41,347 nt of DNA, from positions 1 through 41,347 of the forward strand of contig DATMOG010000080.1 of assembly GCA_035568375.1 (NCBI GenBank), in the 5' to 3' direction. The notes beneath the pieces were generated by a model. That model saw only the letters and a list, made by a program, of their open reading frames with translations, did no database searches and was not told the DNA's origin. Below, in pieces: positions 1-9,021 of the stretch. A program made the translations under genes and the position numbers. The stretch comes from JACDET01 sp035568375. Its GTDB lineage: Bacteria; Patescibacteriota; Microgenomatia; Levybacterales; UBA12049. Positions within the stretch are counted from its first letter, which is position 1. Each line of letters opens with the position of its first letter.

Positions 1-279
1 AGAATAATTGACGAATCATATCATTTGTTTTCACATAAGAAAGCACGTGAGAATGTTTTAAATTTATACTCTAAACATAATGAAGATATAAATGTTCTGT
101 TTGGATTTTTACTAAATGAAATAGAAAAAGATTTGATTGAGATTAAGGTTGAAGATTTCAAAAACTTCACGTATAATGAAAAAGAAGTAGCAAAAAAAAT
201 GAAAACTGCTACAGATGATGCCTATGAACAGAAGCAACTTACACAAGAACAATATGAGGAAATCACGGCAACAAGATAA
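1..279 (+). CDS. 3' end of an unknown protein (5' end outside window)
   Basis: The frame is open from the first base and ends with TAA at 277-279, so the start lies upstream of the window. A TTG at 25 could be read as a start, but the frame continues through it. The visible 92 codons are rich in Lys, Glu and Asn, with no membrane segment and no motif I recognise; the composition suggests a soluble helical protein. A second frame opens with ATG at 254 and runs to 367 (37 codons, basic), overlapping the end of this gene; it may be a small downstream gene or the original C-terminus displaced by a frameshift. Function unknown. Confidence 0.55.
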   Translation, partial: RIIDESYHLFSHKKARENVLNLYSKHNEDINVLFGFLLNEIEKDLIEIKVEDFKNFTYNEKEVAKKMKTATDDAYEQKQLTQEQYEEITATR

Positions 280-574
280 ATCAAAAGAAAGTCAAAAATC
301 TAGATGGGTAGAAGAAATAATAAAAAGTTTTAATAAGAACAGAAACAAAAGGATAGCAGTTGCATAAATCACAAAAGTACCCTTTACTAATCCTCCAATT
401 AAATTATTTTACTGAGTTCAAAATTAACTGTCTTCTTAGTAACTGGATGTTCCGCACGCAAAGAATCAAAAGTTCACATGAATAATAGCAAACTCCATGC
501 AAATTGTAAAATGCTTCCACTTATGATTTATTAACTTGTTAATAAAAAGCAGATAAAAATTAATATAAATATAT
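280..574. other. Gene-poor stretch with only weak coding traces
   Basis: Apart from the tail of the small overlapping frame ending at 367, I see no convincing gene. On the minus strand a 24-codon open stretch (473 down to a TAA at 399-401) reads like the C-terminus of a real protein (RAEHPVTKKTVNFELSKII), but it has no start and I cannot name a family. It may be a decayed gene end. Confidence 0.4.
528..545. repeat. Palindrome TTATTAAC-TT-GTTAATAA
   Basis: Two 8-base arms separated by 2 bases lie about 30 bp upstream of the ATG of the broken secreted-protein gene. The 2-base centre is too short for a good RNA hairpin, so an operator-like protein site is more plausible than a terminator. It could also be chance in AT-rich DNA. 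Confidence 0.35.
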
Positions 575-816
575 ATGAGAATAAATATTAAAGCTTTATT
601 TTCCTTCCATTTTTTATTATTCTTTTTGTGTTTGCTTTTATTTCACTACTTTCTTCAGCAGTACTACCTGTTAACAAAGCATATGCGGATGGCTTCCAAG
701 TTCAAGGCTCAGTAAAAGATAACAATGGTCATTCTGTAACAGGTGCTACGGTAGATGTTTATACCGCTGGGACTAAAAATGATGTAATTCCTTTTACTAC
801 GACAGACCACAATTAA
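575..816 (+). pseudogene. Frameshifted remnant of a secreted protein with a carboxypeptidase-regulatory-like start
   Basis: ATG at 575 begins MRINIK, but this frame soon loses sense. From about 592 the next frame gives a long hydrophobic stretch ending in a signal-peptidase-like AYA, followed by DGFQVQGSVKDNNGHSVTGA and a short beta-rich tail, stopping at 814-816. Joining the two frames near 590 restores a textbook signal peptide plus the first strands of a CarboxypepD_reg/CnaB-like Ig-fold domain, the kind found on surface proteins. What follows the stop does not continue the domain, so the gene is also truncated. A GTG at 628 could start a shorter product, but it would lack the charged N-terminus. 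Best read as a decayed secreted protein; a sequencing error at 590 cannot be excluded. Confidence 0.55.
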
Positions 817-1075
817 ATTTCAGTATGTGTCGCCTATGACCTTTATTCACTCCTTCCATCCGAAAAGTGCGTGACCTATACATTATATCTTCTGCTCTAT
901 TATTTCTTTTATACTCGAGAACTGCAAAGAAGGATAAATCAAATCAGTTGGTATCAAACAAAACAGTAAATCATTCAGTATATTATAGGACATTATAGCT
1001 ACCATCAACCTTAATTTTACTTATTTTGAAGAAGCCCTATCAGCTTAATTTTACTATTTACCAAGGAAATTTGAT

Positions 1076-2476
1076 TTAAAATTGCGTGGGTAAATGTTCT
1101 ATCGGAATTTGTAGATGAAAATTCCAATTAGGATCATTAATCGAAAGTTCTGTCCCTGGAGTATTAATCCTCTCTATAGTTACTAACCAATCTTGTATAG
1201 GAATAATAACTGTTTGGGCTGGAGAAGTAATGACAGCATTTCTCAATATCTTTGTAAATATTTTATCATCTATGTTATATGCAACATTTGCAGCAATAGC
1301 AAGCCTTTGTTTTTGTTCAGGGGTTAAATTATACAAATAGCCAAGCAATGTTTCTGTATCATGAGTTGTCGTATACGCGACAGTAAATTTCGGATAGTGC
1401 AAAACATCTGCATATTCACCAATAACTATATCTTTTTTTTCATCGAGACCAAAGCGTAAAATCTTAATACCAGGACTATTTAATCTCTTCATAGATTCTC
1501 TCATTTCATCTATTTTGTTACCGCTATCTTCAACAAAAACGAAAAGTCCGCATTCTTTACTGAATTTGACAAGTTCTTCAAAAACAACCGTTCCAGGTCC
1601 ATCTCTATAGCCATCATTCTGTTGGCTTGTCACATCCATTGCACCGTAATGGTAAAATGCTTTGGCATAGTCAAATCGAATTAAATTAAAAAGTCCTGCA
1701 AGATAACGCAAACGTATTTTCCATAGAGATATAATTTCATCCCAATTTTCTTTTGATTGCCAATTATAGAGAGGATGACCCCATATTTGTCTTCCAAAAA
1801 ATGATGGAGGAATGTTTGGCACTCCAGAAATATATTGCATACTTCCATCTTTTTCTAAATCGAAAGCAGATTGATGTGCCCAGACGAGGGGGCTTTGTAT
1901 ACATACATAAAATGGTAAATCACCTTGCAAAGAAATATGTAGTTTTTTTGCTTTGTTTCGAAGTTGCATATATGCTTGATGAAGTTGCCATTGTAAAATG
2001 ATTTGATTGTCAATTTTTTTCGCGAGTTGATTACTCCAATAATCAAGTGTTGCTTTATCTCGATTTCTCAAACCATCATTCCATTTTCTCCAATCATCAG
2101 TTTTGAAATGATCCGAAAGAGCGCAAAAAAAAGCATAGTCATGGATCCACTGATTATTTGTCTCGATAAAATCGTTTTTTTCAGATTTTGATGGATAAAC
2201 TCCAACAAAAGATTCTGGTAAATATTTTGGATCAAGACCAATGCCATAACCTTTATACGGTGATGGGACACGTTTTGTTGCTGAATTAAGCTCAAGCTGC
2301 GTTTGATAAAGAGGAAGAAGCTGCCAAGCAGATTGGTTCGTTTTTTTCAACCAATCCAAAAAACTAAGTCCTACTGCAAAAGTACCGTTGTCATTTCCAT
2401 TATTCGTTATACTTACAAGTGCAGATATTGGAACAAGTGTTCCAATAGTCTTTTGCGAATTTTTTAGCGGAATCAT
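1076..2476 (-). CDS. malQ: 4-alpha-glucanotransferase (GH77, MalQ/DPE1 type)
   Basis: Transfers alpha-1,4-glucan segments between malto-oligosaccharides in the cytoplasm. The 466-residue protein matches the short DPE1-like form. Visible family motifs are DLPFYV near residue 186, GVP..PP.FF near 218, IRFDYAKAF with the predicted nucleophile Asp269 (RIDH region), VFVEDSG with the acid/base Glu316, and TTTHDTETLLGYL with Asp373, so the catalytic triad is present. The start is the ATG at 2476; no Shine-Dalgarno is visible. It diverges from glgA over about 100 bp, and neighbouring glgA and phosphorylase genes place it in glycogen or maltodextrin turnover. The order of the Asp/Glu/Asp motifs makes another GH13-clan enzyme unlikely. 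Confidence 0.92.
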   Translation of the reverse strand: MIPLKNSQKTIGTLVPISALVSITNNGNDNGTFAVGLSFLDWLKKTNQSAWQLLPLYQTQLELNSATKRVPSPYKGYGIGLDPKYLPESFVGVYPSKSEKNDFIETNNQWIHDYAFFCALSDHFKTDDWRKWNDGLRNRDKATLDYWSNQLAKKIDNQIILQWQLHQAYMQLRNKAKKLHISLQGDLPFYVCIQSPLVWAHQSAFDLEKDGSMQYISGVPNIPPSFFGRQIWGHPLYNWQSKENWDEIISLWKIRLRYLAGLFNLIRFDYAKAFYHYGAMDVTSQQNDGYRDGPGTVVFEELVKFSKECGLFVFVEDSGNKIDEMRESMKRLNSPGIKILRFGLDEKKDIVIGEYADVLHYPKFTVAYTTTHDTETLLGYLYNLTPEQKQRLAIAANVAYNIDDKIFTKILRNAVITSPAQTVIIPIQDWLVTIERINTPGTELSINDPNWNFHLQIPIEHLPTQF

Positions 2477-2526
2477 TATCTTTACATTCCAACAATTGAT
2501 GCATGTGTTACTTCTGTTGTATTTAC

Positions 2527-2535
2527 ACTATAACA
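2527..2535 (-). promoter_or_regulatory. Candidate extended -10 for malQ (TGT-TATAGT)
   Basis: On the minus strand TGTTATAGT lies about 50 bp upstream of the malQ ATG, in the malQ/glgA divergent gap. Unlike most genes here it would give a leader of roughly 40 nt. Position and sequence support it, but there is no clear -35. Confidence 0.4.
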
Positions 2536-2562
2536 GCTTTATTAGGGAATTGCGAGTGATAG

Positions 2563-2577
2563 TGGTACAATGAGGCT
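2563..2577 (+). promoter_or_regulatory. glgA extended -10, leaderless start
   Basis: TGG-TACAAT ends at 2571, exactly 6 nt (GAGGCT) before the glgA ATG at 2578. RNA starting 6-7 nt after the -10 would begin at or next to the start codon, so a leaderless transcript is predicted. No good -35 is visible. Confidence 0.65.
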
Positions 2578-4173
2578 ATGAAAATATTATTTCTTGCTGC
2601 TGAGGTTGCTCCATTTGTTAGAGTTGGAGGACTTTCTCAAGTTATATACTTCCTTCCTCGAGCGCTCAATAACCTAGGACATGATGTACGTATCTTCATG
2701 CCGAAATATGCATCTATTGATAATAAACAAATTAAAAGAAAAAAGAAATGGAAACTTAAGAAAGAAATAGAAAATTTAGCAGTTCCTATTGAAAATTTTC
2801 AAACTAAATCCACTGCAAAAACGCCACAAGAATCACTTCTTTGCAATATAAAATTCTACCCAAAAACACGAGCAACTATCCACACATACTTTCTTGAAAA
2901 TAGGGAATACTATGAACTACGCGCCAATTTATATGGTTATAAGGATGATCATATACGTTTTGCACTTTTATCAAAAGGCTGTCTTGAGTGGCTACTTTTT
3001 ATGGAAGATTTTATTGCAAAAAAAGATAAACGAGGTTGGTTTCCCGATGTTATTCACTGTAACGATTGGCATACAGGATATTTTATTGAGTTAGCAAGAC
3101 AATCGAAAAGATATAGTGGGTTGCTTGCAAAAATACCTATTGTTTTTACAGTTCACAATTTTCTTTACCAAGGCAATTATGATTTTCGATATGGAAATCA
3201 TAAAGAACATGATACAGGACTAACCCCACTTGCTTCTCTCGATTCTCCAAAATTACAAATGCAAAATGCGTTACTTAGGGGAATTCTTTATGCTGACGCT
3301 GTAAATACGGTAAGTACTACCTATGCCGTTGAAGCATTAACACCACAATTTGGTGCGGGACTTGAAAAAGAATTACAAGGAATACGGGGTAAGTTAGCCG
3401 GTATTTTAAACGGGCTTGACACCAAAGAGTTTAATCCCGATACTGATCCTCTTATCCATAAAAAATATTCTATATCAACTTTTCCTGTAGCTCGTCGAAA
3501 AAACAAAATCGATTTACAGCGTCTCTTTCTTCTCGAAGAAAATGTAAATAATCCTTTGTTTGCTATCTCAGGTCGATTAGTTCAACAAAAAGGGTGGGAT
3601 ATATTACTCAAAATGTTACCACATTTATTTGCAGCACGAAAAGATGTACAACTGATTGTTCTAGGGAGTGGCGATGAACAATACAGAGATCAAATTACTA
3701 AACTGGCAAAATTATATCCAAAACAAATTGGGCTTCATCTGAGATCTGATTTCAGACTACCTCGTAAACTTTTTTCTGGAGTAGATATTATGCTTATACC
3801 AAGTACTTTTGAGCCGGGAGGTATCGTTGCATTGGAAGCACTTCGATATGGCGCAGTGCCTCTTGTTCGGAGAACAGGAGGATTAAATGATATTGTTGTT
3901 GATTTTGATCCGATCAACAAAACAGGGAATGGATTTTCATTTGAAGGGAATGATCCTTGGGAGCTTTTTGCTACAATAATCGAAGCGTTGACTATTTACA
4001 AACAACCACATTACTGGAGAAAACTTATTCATAATGGCATGTCCTATGATTTTTCTTGGAAATATTCGGCAGCGCTGTATGAAGATTTGTATAAAAATGT
4101 TCTCGAAGTGAGAAAACGTGTGATAAGTATCATACCTCATCCTGCATATGATGAACCAATACCTGTCGTCTAA
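2578..4173 (+). CDS. glgA: Glycogen synthase (GT5, ADP- or UDP-glucose dependent)
   Basis: Extends alpha-1,4-glucan from a nucleotide-glucose donor. The 531-residue protein is full length for bacterial GlgA. The N-terminal Rossmann domain begins with AAEVAPFVRVGGLSQV (the K/R-x-GGL donor-binding loop), followed by FTVHNFLYQG, VNTVSTTYA and the hinge ILNGLD. The C-terminal GT-B domain starts with ISGRLVQQKGWDIL and contains IPSTFEPGGIVALEALRYG near residue 407, with the conserved glutamate of the E-x7-E motif. It is divergent from malQ and is followed after 18 bp by a phosphorylase. No glgC or glgB lies in this window, so the donor source and any branching are not visible. Family call is firm; donor specificity is not. 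Confidence 0.93.
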   Translation: MKILFLAAEVAPFVRVGGLSQVIYFLPRALNNLGHDVRIFMPKYASIDNKQIKRKKKWKLKKEIENLAVPIENFQTKSTAKTPQESLLCNIKFYPKTRATIHTYFLENREYYELRANLYGYKDDHIRFALLSKGCLEWLLFMEDFIAKKDKRGWFPDVIHCNDWHTGYFIELARQSKRYSGLLAKIPIVFTVHNFLYQGNYDFRYGNHKEHDTGLTPLASLDSPKLQMQNALLRGILYADAVNTVSTTYAVEALTPQFGAGLEKELQGIRGKLAGILNGLDTKEFNPDTDPLIHKKYSISTFPVARRKNKIDLQRLFLLEENVNNPLFAISGRLVQQKGWDILLKMLPHLFAARKDVQLIVLGSGDEQYRDQITKLAKLYPKQIGLHLRSDFRLPRKLFSGVDIMLIPSTFEPGGIVALEALRYGAVPLVRRTGGLNDIVVDFDPINKTGNGFSFEGNDPWELFATIIEALTIYKQPHYWRKLIHNGMSYDFSWKYSAALYEDLYKNVLEVRKRVISIIPHPAYDEPIPVV

Positions 4174-4176
4174 CTC

Positions 4177-4191
4177 TGGTATACTGACTAT
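4177..4191 (+). promoter_or_regulatory. Phosphorylase extended -10, leaderless start
   Basis: TGG-TATACT ends at 4185 and GACTAT fills the 6 nt before the ATG at 4192. The site sits inside the 18-bp gap after the glgA stop, so the phosphorylase can be transcribed independently of glgA, with no 5' leader. Confidence 0.65.
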
Positions 4192-5889
4192 ATGACAGAT
4201 CAGCTCTGGTTCAAAGAATTTAAGGCTTCTAAAGAATGTACCTTCATAAAAGATCGTCCAATTGTCTATTTTTGTGCGGAATATGCTTTACATAATTCTC
4301 TTCCTCTTTATGCCGGAGGACTTGGCATCTTGGCAGGAGATATGATCCGTGAAGCAGCAGAACAAGAAATTCCATTTATAGCAGTTGGACTCTATTACCA
4401 TCAAGGATATATATCACATGATCTTTACCCAGATGGTATAAATGTAAAAAGCTCCGGTCCGACAAATCCAGAAAAAGCTAATCTAACGCCTGTTGTTGAT
4501 AAGCAAAATAATCGCATTATTGTCACAGTACCTATACAAGATTCCTTAGTGTTTGTTCAAGCATGGTCACTGCAAATGGGAAGTGTTCAAATATATTTTC
4601 TTGATACTAATATCCCACAAAACGAGGAAGGAAATAAACAAATTACTGATCAACTTTATGCATCAAGCAAAGAAACACGATTTAAACAGGAAATAGTTTT
4701 AGGCCTTGGAGGGCTTCGTCTTCTTGAAGCATTGCAGATATCACCAATGGGTTATCATTTAAATGAAGGCCATTCTGCACTTCTTACACTTGAGATCGCA
4801 CGACATGAGATGCAAAAGCACAAACGTACATTTGCAGAAGAAATAGCGAATACAAAAAAACATATTTTTTTCACTAACCATACGCTTATTCCTGCAGGGA
4901 ATGATACCTTTAATGCGGATTTGGTTTCTGTACTTTTGTCTGGTTTTGCAAAAGAATTACAAGTGCCGGTAAACGAAATTATCAAGCTAGGTTTAGTTGC
5001 CGGATCAAGCATGTTTTCAATGGCTCTTTTAGCTCTTCGAATGGCAGGAAAGATAAATGCAGTAAGTCGTCTTCATGCTAAAAAAGCTCAGGAAATTTGG
5101 AAAGAATATCCAATGATCCCTATTACTAATGGTATACACATCAAAACTTGGGATTTCATCAAGAACAAAGAGAATATATGGGAAAAACATCAAGATAATA
5201 AAAAAGCTTTGTTAACCTATATTCATAAAATGACTGGTGAAACATGGGATGAAAATACACTTCTTTTAGGATGGGCAAGACGAATTGTTGAATACAAAAG
5301 ACCACTAGCGCTTTTTGAGAATCTACAAAAATTTAAAGATATAGCGACTACATCTAATCGACAAATCCGAGTTGTAATTTCAGGGCTCTCTCATGAAAAT
5401 GATGTGACAGGTTTAGCATTGCTCACAAAAATACAAAAAATTGTTACGGAAGATCTCAAAGGCATCGTTGTTTATTTGCCCGGCTATAATATGGCAAGTG
5501 CCAAACTTCTTGTTTCAGGATGTGACGTATGGCTTAATACTCCTATTGTCGGTTTTGAAGCGTGCGGTACGAGTGGTATGAAAGCAGCGCTTAACGGAGT
5601 ATTGCCATGTTCTACAAATGACGGATGGGTTGCTGAGGCAGATTTATATAAACTTGGATGGATTCTTAAAAATGAGAATCTATCTGAAGATATTTTAGAA
5701 GTCTTAAAAAATCAAATTGCTTCACTGTATTATTCACGAAATAAAAATGGCATTTCGGAAAATTGGATACAAATGATGAAGAACGCACGGGATATGACTT
5801 TAAATCAATTCAGCACAACAACAATGTTGCGTAACTATATTGAAGAATTTTATCTTCCAATTATCAAAACCCACGAAGCAAAACTTTAG
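4192..5889 (+). CDS. glgP: Alpha-glucan phosphorylase, short form (GT35)
   Basis: Releases glucose-1-phosphate from alpha-1,4-glucans using pyridoxal phosphate. At 565 residues it belongs to the short phosphorylase group seen in many archaea and deep bacterial lineages rather than the roughly 800-residue GlgP/MalP. Motifs: YFCAEYALHNSLPLYAGGLG at the N-terminus, LNEGHSAL near 190, FTNHTLIPAGNDTF, RRIVEYKRP, and EACGTSGMKAALNG, where Lys464 is the predicted PLP-binding lysine, followed by NDGWVAE. Its own promoter lies in the short gap after glgA. With malQ and glgA it completes a synthesis, rearrangement and breakdown set. The exact substrate (glycogen or maltodextrin) cannot be read from the sequence. 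Confidence 0.9.
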   Translation: MTDQLWFKEFKASKECTFIKDRPIVYFCAEYALHNSLPLYAGGLGILAGDMIREAAEQEIPFIAVGLYYHQGYISHDLYPDGINVKSSGPTNPEKANLTPVVDKQNNRIIVTVPIQDSLVFVQAWSLQMGSVQIYFLDTNIPQNEEGNKQITDQLYASSKETRFKQEIVLGLGGLRLLEALQISPMGYHLNEGHSALLTLEIARHEMQKHKRTFAEEIANTKKHIFFTNHTLIPAGNDTFNADLVSVLLSGFAKELQVPVNEIIKLGLVAGSSMFSMALLALRMAGKINAVSRLHAKKAQEIWKEYPMIPITNGIHIKTWDFIKNKENIWEKHQDNKKALLTYIHKMTGETWDENTLLLGWARRIVEYKRPLALFENLQKFKDIATTSNRQIRVVISGLSHENDVTGLALLTKIQKIVTEDLKGIVVYLPGYNMASAKLLVSGCDVWLNTPIVGFEACGTSGMKAALNGVLPCSTNDGWVAEADLYKLGWILKNENLSEDILEVLKNQIASLYYSRNKNGISENWIQMMKNARDMTLNQFSTTTMLRNYIEEFYLPIIKTHEAKL

Positions 5890-5959
5890 CTATGACAATA
5901 CAGCTGATCTACTAAACTAACAACCGTTTTCAAGATAAATTGTTGCTTTAATTCTATAT

Positions 5960-6535
5960 ATGACTGAAACTAGTAGATATTTATTTATTGCTCTAAGTAG
6001 CATAATTACTATTTCGGCAACAGTACCTTACATTCTTGACATAGTAAAACCTCGTATTGTTTCTTGGTTTACATGGACATTACTAACAGGCATTTCCGCT
6101 GCTGCTTCCTTAACTGACCATCAATATGCTGCCGGCATTTTATCTTTATCAGCTTCGGTAGAATGTATGATTGTTGTCTTATTGGGTTTAAAATATGGAG
6201 ATAAACAATTTGCAGCCTTTGATATTTACTGTCAAATAAGCGCAATTGTCGGCTTGATCCTATGGTTTATTTTTAACACACCAGCGATTGCTGTTATTGC
6301 AGGCATTATCATTGATTTAATTGGATCGCTGCCTACTCTCAAACATGCATGGGAAAAACCAGCAGAAGAAACGTGGATTACCTTTGCATTATCGAGCTTA
6401 GGGGCATCGTTTGCTGCTTTTGCTGCCTCCAACATTCGCATTACAGCTCTTGCTAATCCGATTTATATAATTACTATTAATGCAATATTCACTGCTGTTT
6501 TATTGATACGCCACAAAATACCTAGGATAATATAA
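5960..6535 (+). CDS. Seven-helix PQ-loop-like membrane protein
   Basis: A 191-residue hydrophobic protein with about seven predicted membrane segments and almost no soluble loops. Two repeats resemble PQ-loop signatures: TVPYILDIVKP..W..W in the first quarter, and GSLPTLKHAWEKPAEETW in the second half, each at the end of a helix. Two PQ-like motifs in a 3-1-3 layout fit the SWEET/PQ-loop transporter superfamily, although the glutamine is replaced. A TGC-TTTAAT lies 7 nt upstream of the ATG, suggesting a near-leaderless start. It follows the glucan genes on the same strand, but a sugar-transport role is only inference. Confidence 0.6.
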   Translation: MTETSRYLFIALSSIITISATVPYILDIVKPRIVSWFTWTLLTGISAAASLTDHQYAAGILSLSASVECMIVVLLGLKYGDKQFAAFDIYCQISAIVGLILWFIFNTPAIAVIAGIIIDLIGSLPTLKHAWEKPAEETWITFALSSLGASFAAFAASNIRITALANPIYIITINAIFTAVLLIRHKIPRII

Positions 6536-6910
6536 TAATTAGGGTATTACATAGAATAGTCTGTAAAAATGTAGCAAAATTGAAAAAATAACATTACTCA
6601 CTTCTCATATGCCTTATTTTTTACCTTTATTTAACTAGCTAAATCAAAATGTGAATCATACCTCAACTAGGGGAGTGCGATCGTTCTAGAACTTGTCGCC
6701 TATCCTGCAATTATCTTTTTAGAATATAATAAACAAGCGATTGACACTGAAATATTAATATGCATTTAAGAAAAATTCATAAGTAAAGATCCCTGCGTTT
6801 TTACATCTAACAAGATTAGGATATAGCTATCTCTTATCAAAAAATGCTCAGTACGATCCAATTGTTGGCTAATGGTAGCGTATCAAAAATGACAGTTTAA
6901 AATTAAGGAT
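6536..6910. other. Intergenic stretch, nothing recognised
   Basis: Both strands are broken by frequent stops. A TATAAT near 6726 is not followed by a usable reading frame. I see no strong hairpin, repeat or gene relic. The flanking genes converge here. Confidence 0.5.
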
Positions 6911-7651
6911 TTATCCAACCCATTTATTATTGTGGAACTCTTCGATTTTTGAAATTAATTCAGCAATTTCATAGTTAGAAGTATTGATATTATTCTCTTC
7001 AAATGTTCGCAACCCTTCGATAATTCTTTGTACTTTTTTTGCTCTTTCTTTATTTAAGTATCCCACCTTGATCTCATTTTGTACAAATGTACGAGATACA
7101 ACCTGCAGGGTAGAAAAAAATATTGAAGATTCAATAAAAACATTAGATATATCTTTCATATCAACACTGTGTGACTGAGAGGAAAGAAATTGATTAAAAT
7201 GAAACGTTACTCTACTTTCTTCAACTTCTATGGTACTTGGAAAAAGTTCCCATGGGAATTGAGAAGAAATTCTAATGATACTCCTATTCGATTTCTTTAC
7301 TAAATCATTAACAATTTGTCTATCTTCTGCTTTTTTAATTGCTATATTTTTTGTGTTTTCATTTATTCCTGACTGTATAGGATTTTGGATTTCTTTAGTC
7401 ACCAGTTGTTCATTCAAAGGTTTTTTAGCTGAAGCAATCTTCGATAGTTCTTCTCTTCTATTATTATCTTTTCTTACTCGTTCTCCTTGTATGTGCAATT
7501 TCTCAAGCCAATAACTGAGCTTTCTACTTTCAGTATGAGCTGGATGAATAAAAGGAAGTCTTGAAAAAATTGTCTTTGATTTTATATTAATTACTCTACA
7601 GTATAGTCTTTTGCTATGATAATTGTGTAAGTGATCAGTATTGGTCATCAT
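6911..7651 (-). CDS. Conserved hypothetical protein with a C-terminal PH-like beta region
   Basis: A 246-residue soluble protein. The first 120 residues are polar, basic and probably disordered. From about residue 125 a compact region (RISSQFPWELFPSTIEVEE, then repeated beta strands such as VTFHFNQFL and VFIESSIFFSTLQVVSRTFV) precedes helices with KKVQRIIEGLRTFEE. The beta-rich part followed by a helix resembles bacterial PH-like membrane- or phospholipid-associated domains, and I believe similar proteins recur in Microgenomates, but that is from memory. Two ATGs in a row (7651 and 7648) are candidate starts. No operon partner. Confidence 0.55.
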   Translation of the reverse strand: MMTNTDHLHNYHSKRLYCRVINIKSKTIFSRLPFIHPAHTESRKLSYWLEKLHIQGERVRKDNNRREELSKIASAKKPLNEQLVTKEIQNPIQSGINENTKNIAIKKAEDRQIVNDLVKKSNRSIIRISSQFPWELFPSTIEVEESRVTFHFNQFLSSQSHSVDMKDISNVFIESSIFFSTLQVVSRTFVQNEIKVGYLNKERAKKVQRIIEGLRTFEENNINTSNYEIAELISKIEEFHNNKWVG

Positions 7652-7808
7652 GAAATATCATAAAGAGATAAACTACTCTATAAAAGAACAGACTAGTTCA
7701 AATAGTCATAAAAGTGATTCAAATTGTCGTCTATGCAGGAAGGCATGGAGGTGACCATCACGGTTTTGGATACATATCAAGCAATTTCTTCATATTCAAA
7801 TGCATCCA

Positions 7809-9017
7809 TCACATATTTGGCATAACAGTATTTTCAATAGGGAAAGACAAAGAATGAGTCTTATTATTTGGTAGAACTTTATATCGAGTAATCATCCCTG
7901 CTAAAATATGATCATTTACATGACAATGGAATAACCATATACCAGGATCATCAGGAATCATATCTGCAGTTACCATTCCCATAGGAAGTACTTGTGCAAC
8001 ATCTGTTCGCATACCATTTATTAACACCGTATTACCATGCCAATGGGGAGTATGTAAATCACTTTCTCCGCCCATACTTGCAACATACCACCTCACGCGT
8101 TCTCCTTGAATCATAGTCATCATAGGCATATTACCATAAATATATCCATTGATTGAATATTTTAGATTACTCTCCTGAAAATTCTTATCATTTGTATCAA
8201 CAAAGTGAGAATTTACGATAGCAGTTTTTATATTATCAGTAAGAAACCAACTGGTATTTTCATTAAAAATAGAAAAAAGCGTAACAAACTCCTTATCAAC
8301 ATCTTTTGGTGTACCATCAGGACGAGCCATACCACGACGAGTTACAATAATGGAACCTACCAAACCTGTATTAGTATCTTTTACTTCATCAACATGTGAA
8401 TGATACATCCACATTATGGAGCTCGGATCCATAGGACCAGGACCAGCACGTTCTGGTATGTACCATACATACATATATTGCCCTCCAGGTGGAATAGAGT
8501 CTCCTTGGTTAGCCTTTCCTGAAATTTTATCGTTATATCCTGCGCCTTCGGAATCCTTATTATAAAATACTCCATGAGGATGCATGCTGACTGGAAAAGT
8601 AGAATTATTTTTAAAATATATTTTTATGGTATCACCAACTTCAGCATGAAGGGTGGGACCAAGAAGTCCCAAGTATAGTTGACTTTTTGGAATCACTGTT
8701 AGGTGCTTAAATGTTTTATCAGTATATTGACGATATATTGCTTTGCGATAGGTACTTCCTATCTGCTTAGTTCCAGATAATGCATAAATTGCCTCTTGTT
8801 GGGTAAATGATTTGTTTGTTATCAAATTTTTCTTACTTGGAGCATAGTCCCACATTACTTCATCGGCAGCAATATAATATATTCGTGTATGTGTACTGGT
8901 AAATGTATGCAATGGGTGTAATGATCTATAAAGATAATGACTACCAATGGACAAACCAACAAGTAAGATAAAAAAAATGCTAAGCCAAATAATGTTGTTG
9001 CGTTTGTTATTATGCAT
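7809..9017 (-). CDS. Membrane-anchored multicopper oxidase
   Basis: Oxidises a metal or phenolic substrate while reducing O2 to water; expected outside the membrane. I chose the ATG at 9017 (402 residues) because it lies 4 nt after the sortase stop; the open frame extends 34 codons further, but only across sortase sequence. Residues about 9-26 form one membrane helix. All copper-ligand motifs are present: HPHG near 145, MYHSHVDE near 204, HTPHWHG near 322 and FHCHVNDHILAGM near 362, whose Met is a possible axial type 1 ligand. Thus a trinuclear centre and at least one type 1 site are predicted. It appears cotranscribed with the upstream sortase. Ferroxidase, Cu(I) oxidase and laccase activity cannot be told apart. 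Confidence 0.88.
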   Translation of the reverse strand: MHNNKRNNIIWLSIFFILLVGLSIGSHYLYRSLHPLHTFTSTHTRIYYIAADEVMWDYAPSKKNLITNKSFTQQEAIYALSGTKQIGSTYRKAIYRQYTDKTFKHLTVIPKSQLYLGLLGPTLHAEVGDTIKIYFKNNSTFPVSMHPHGVFYNKDSEGAGYNDKISGKANQGDSIPPGGQYMYVWYIPERAGPGPMDPSSIMWMYHSHVDEVKDTNTGLVGSIIVTRRGMARPDGTPKDVDKEFVTLFSIFNENTSWFLTDNIKTAIVNSHFVDTNDKNFQESNLKYSINGYIYGNMPMMTMIQGERVRWYVASMGGESDLHTPHWHGNTVLINGMRTDVAQVLPMGMVTADMIPDDPGIWLFHCHVNDHILAGMITRYKVLPNNKTHSLSFPIENTVMPNM

Positions 9018-9021
9018 AAAG

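Noticed and set aside
7700..7800. His/Gly-rich plus-strand reading (HGGDHHGFGY) after the oxidase gene
   Set aside because: It has no start or continuation, and the minus strand gives only a 15-codon frame; no support for a metal-binding peptide.
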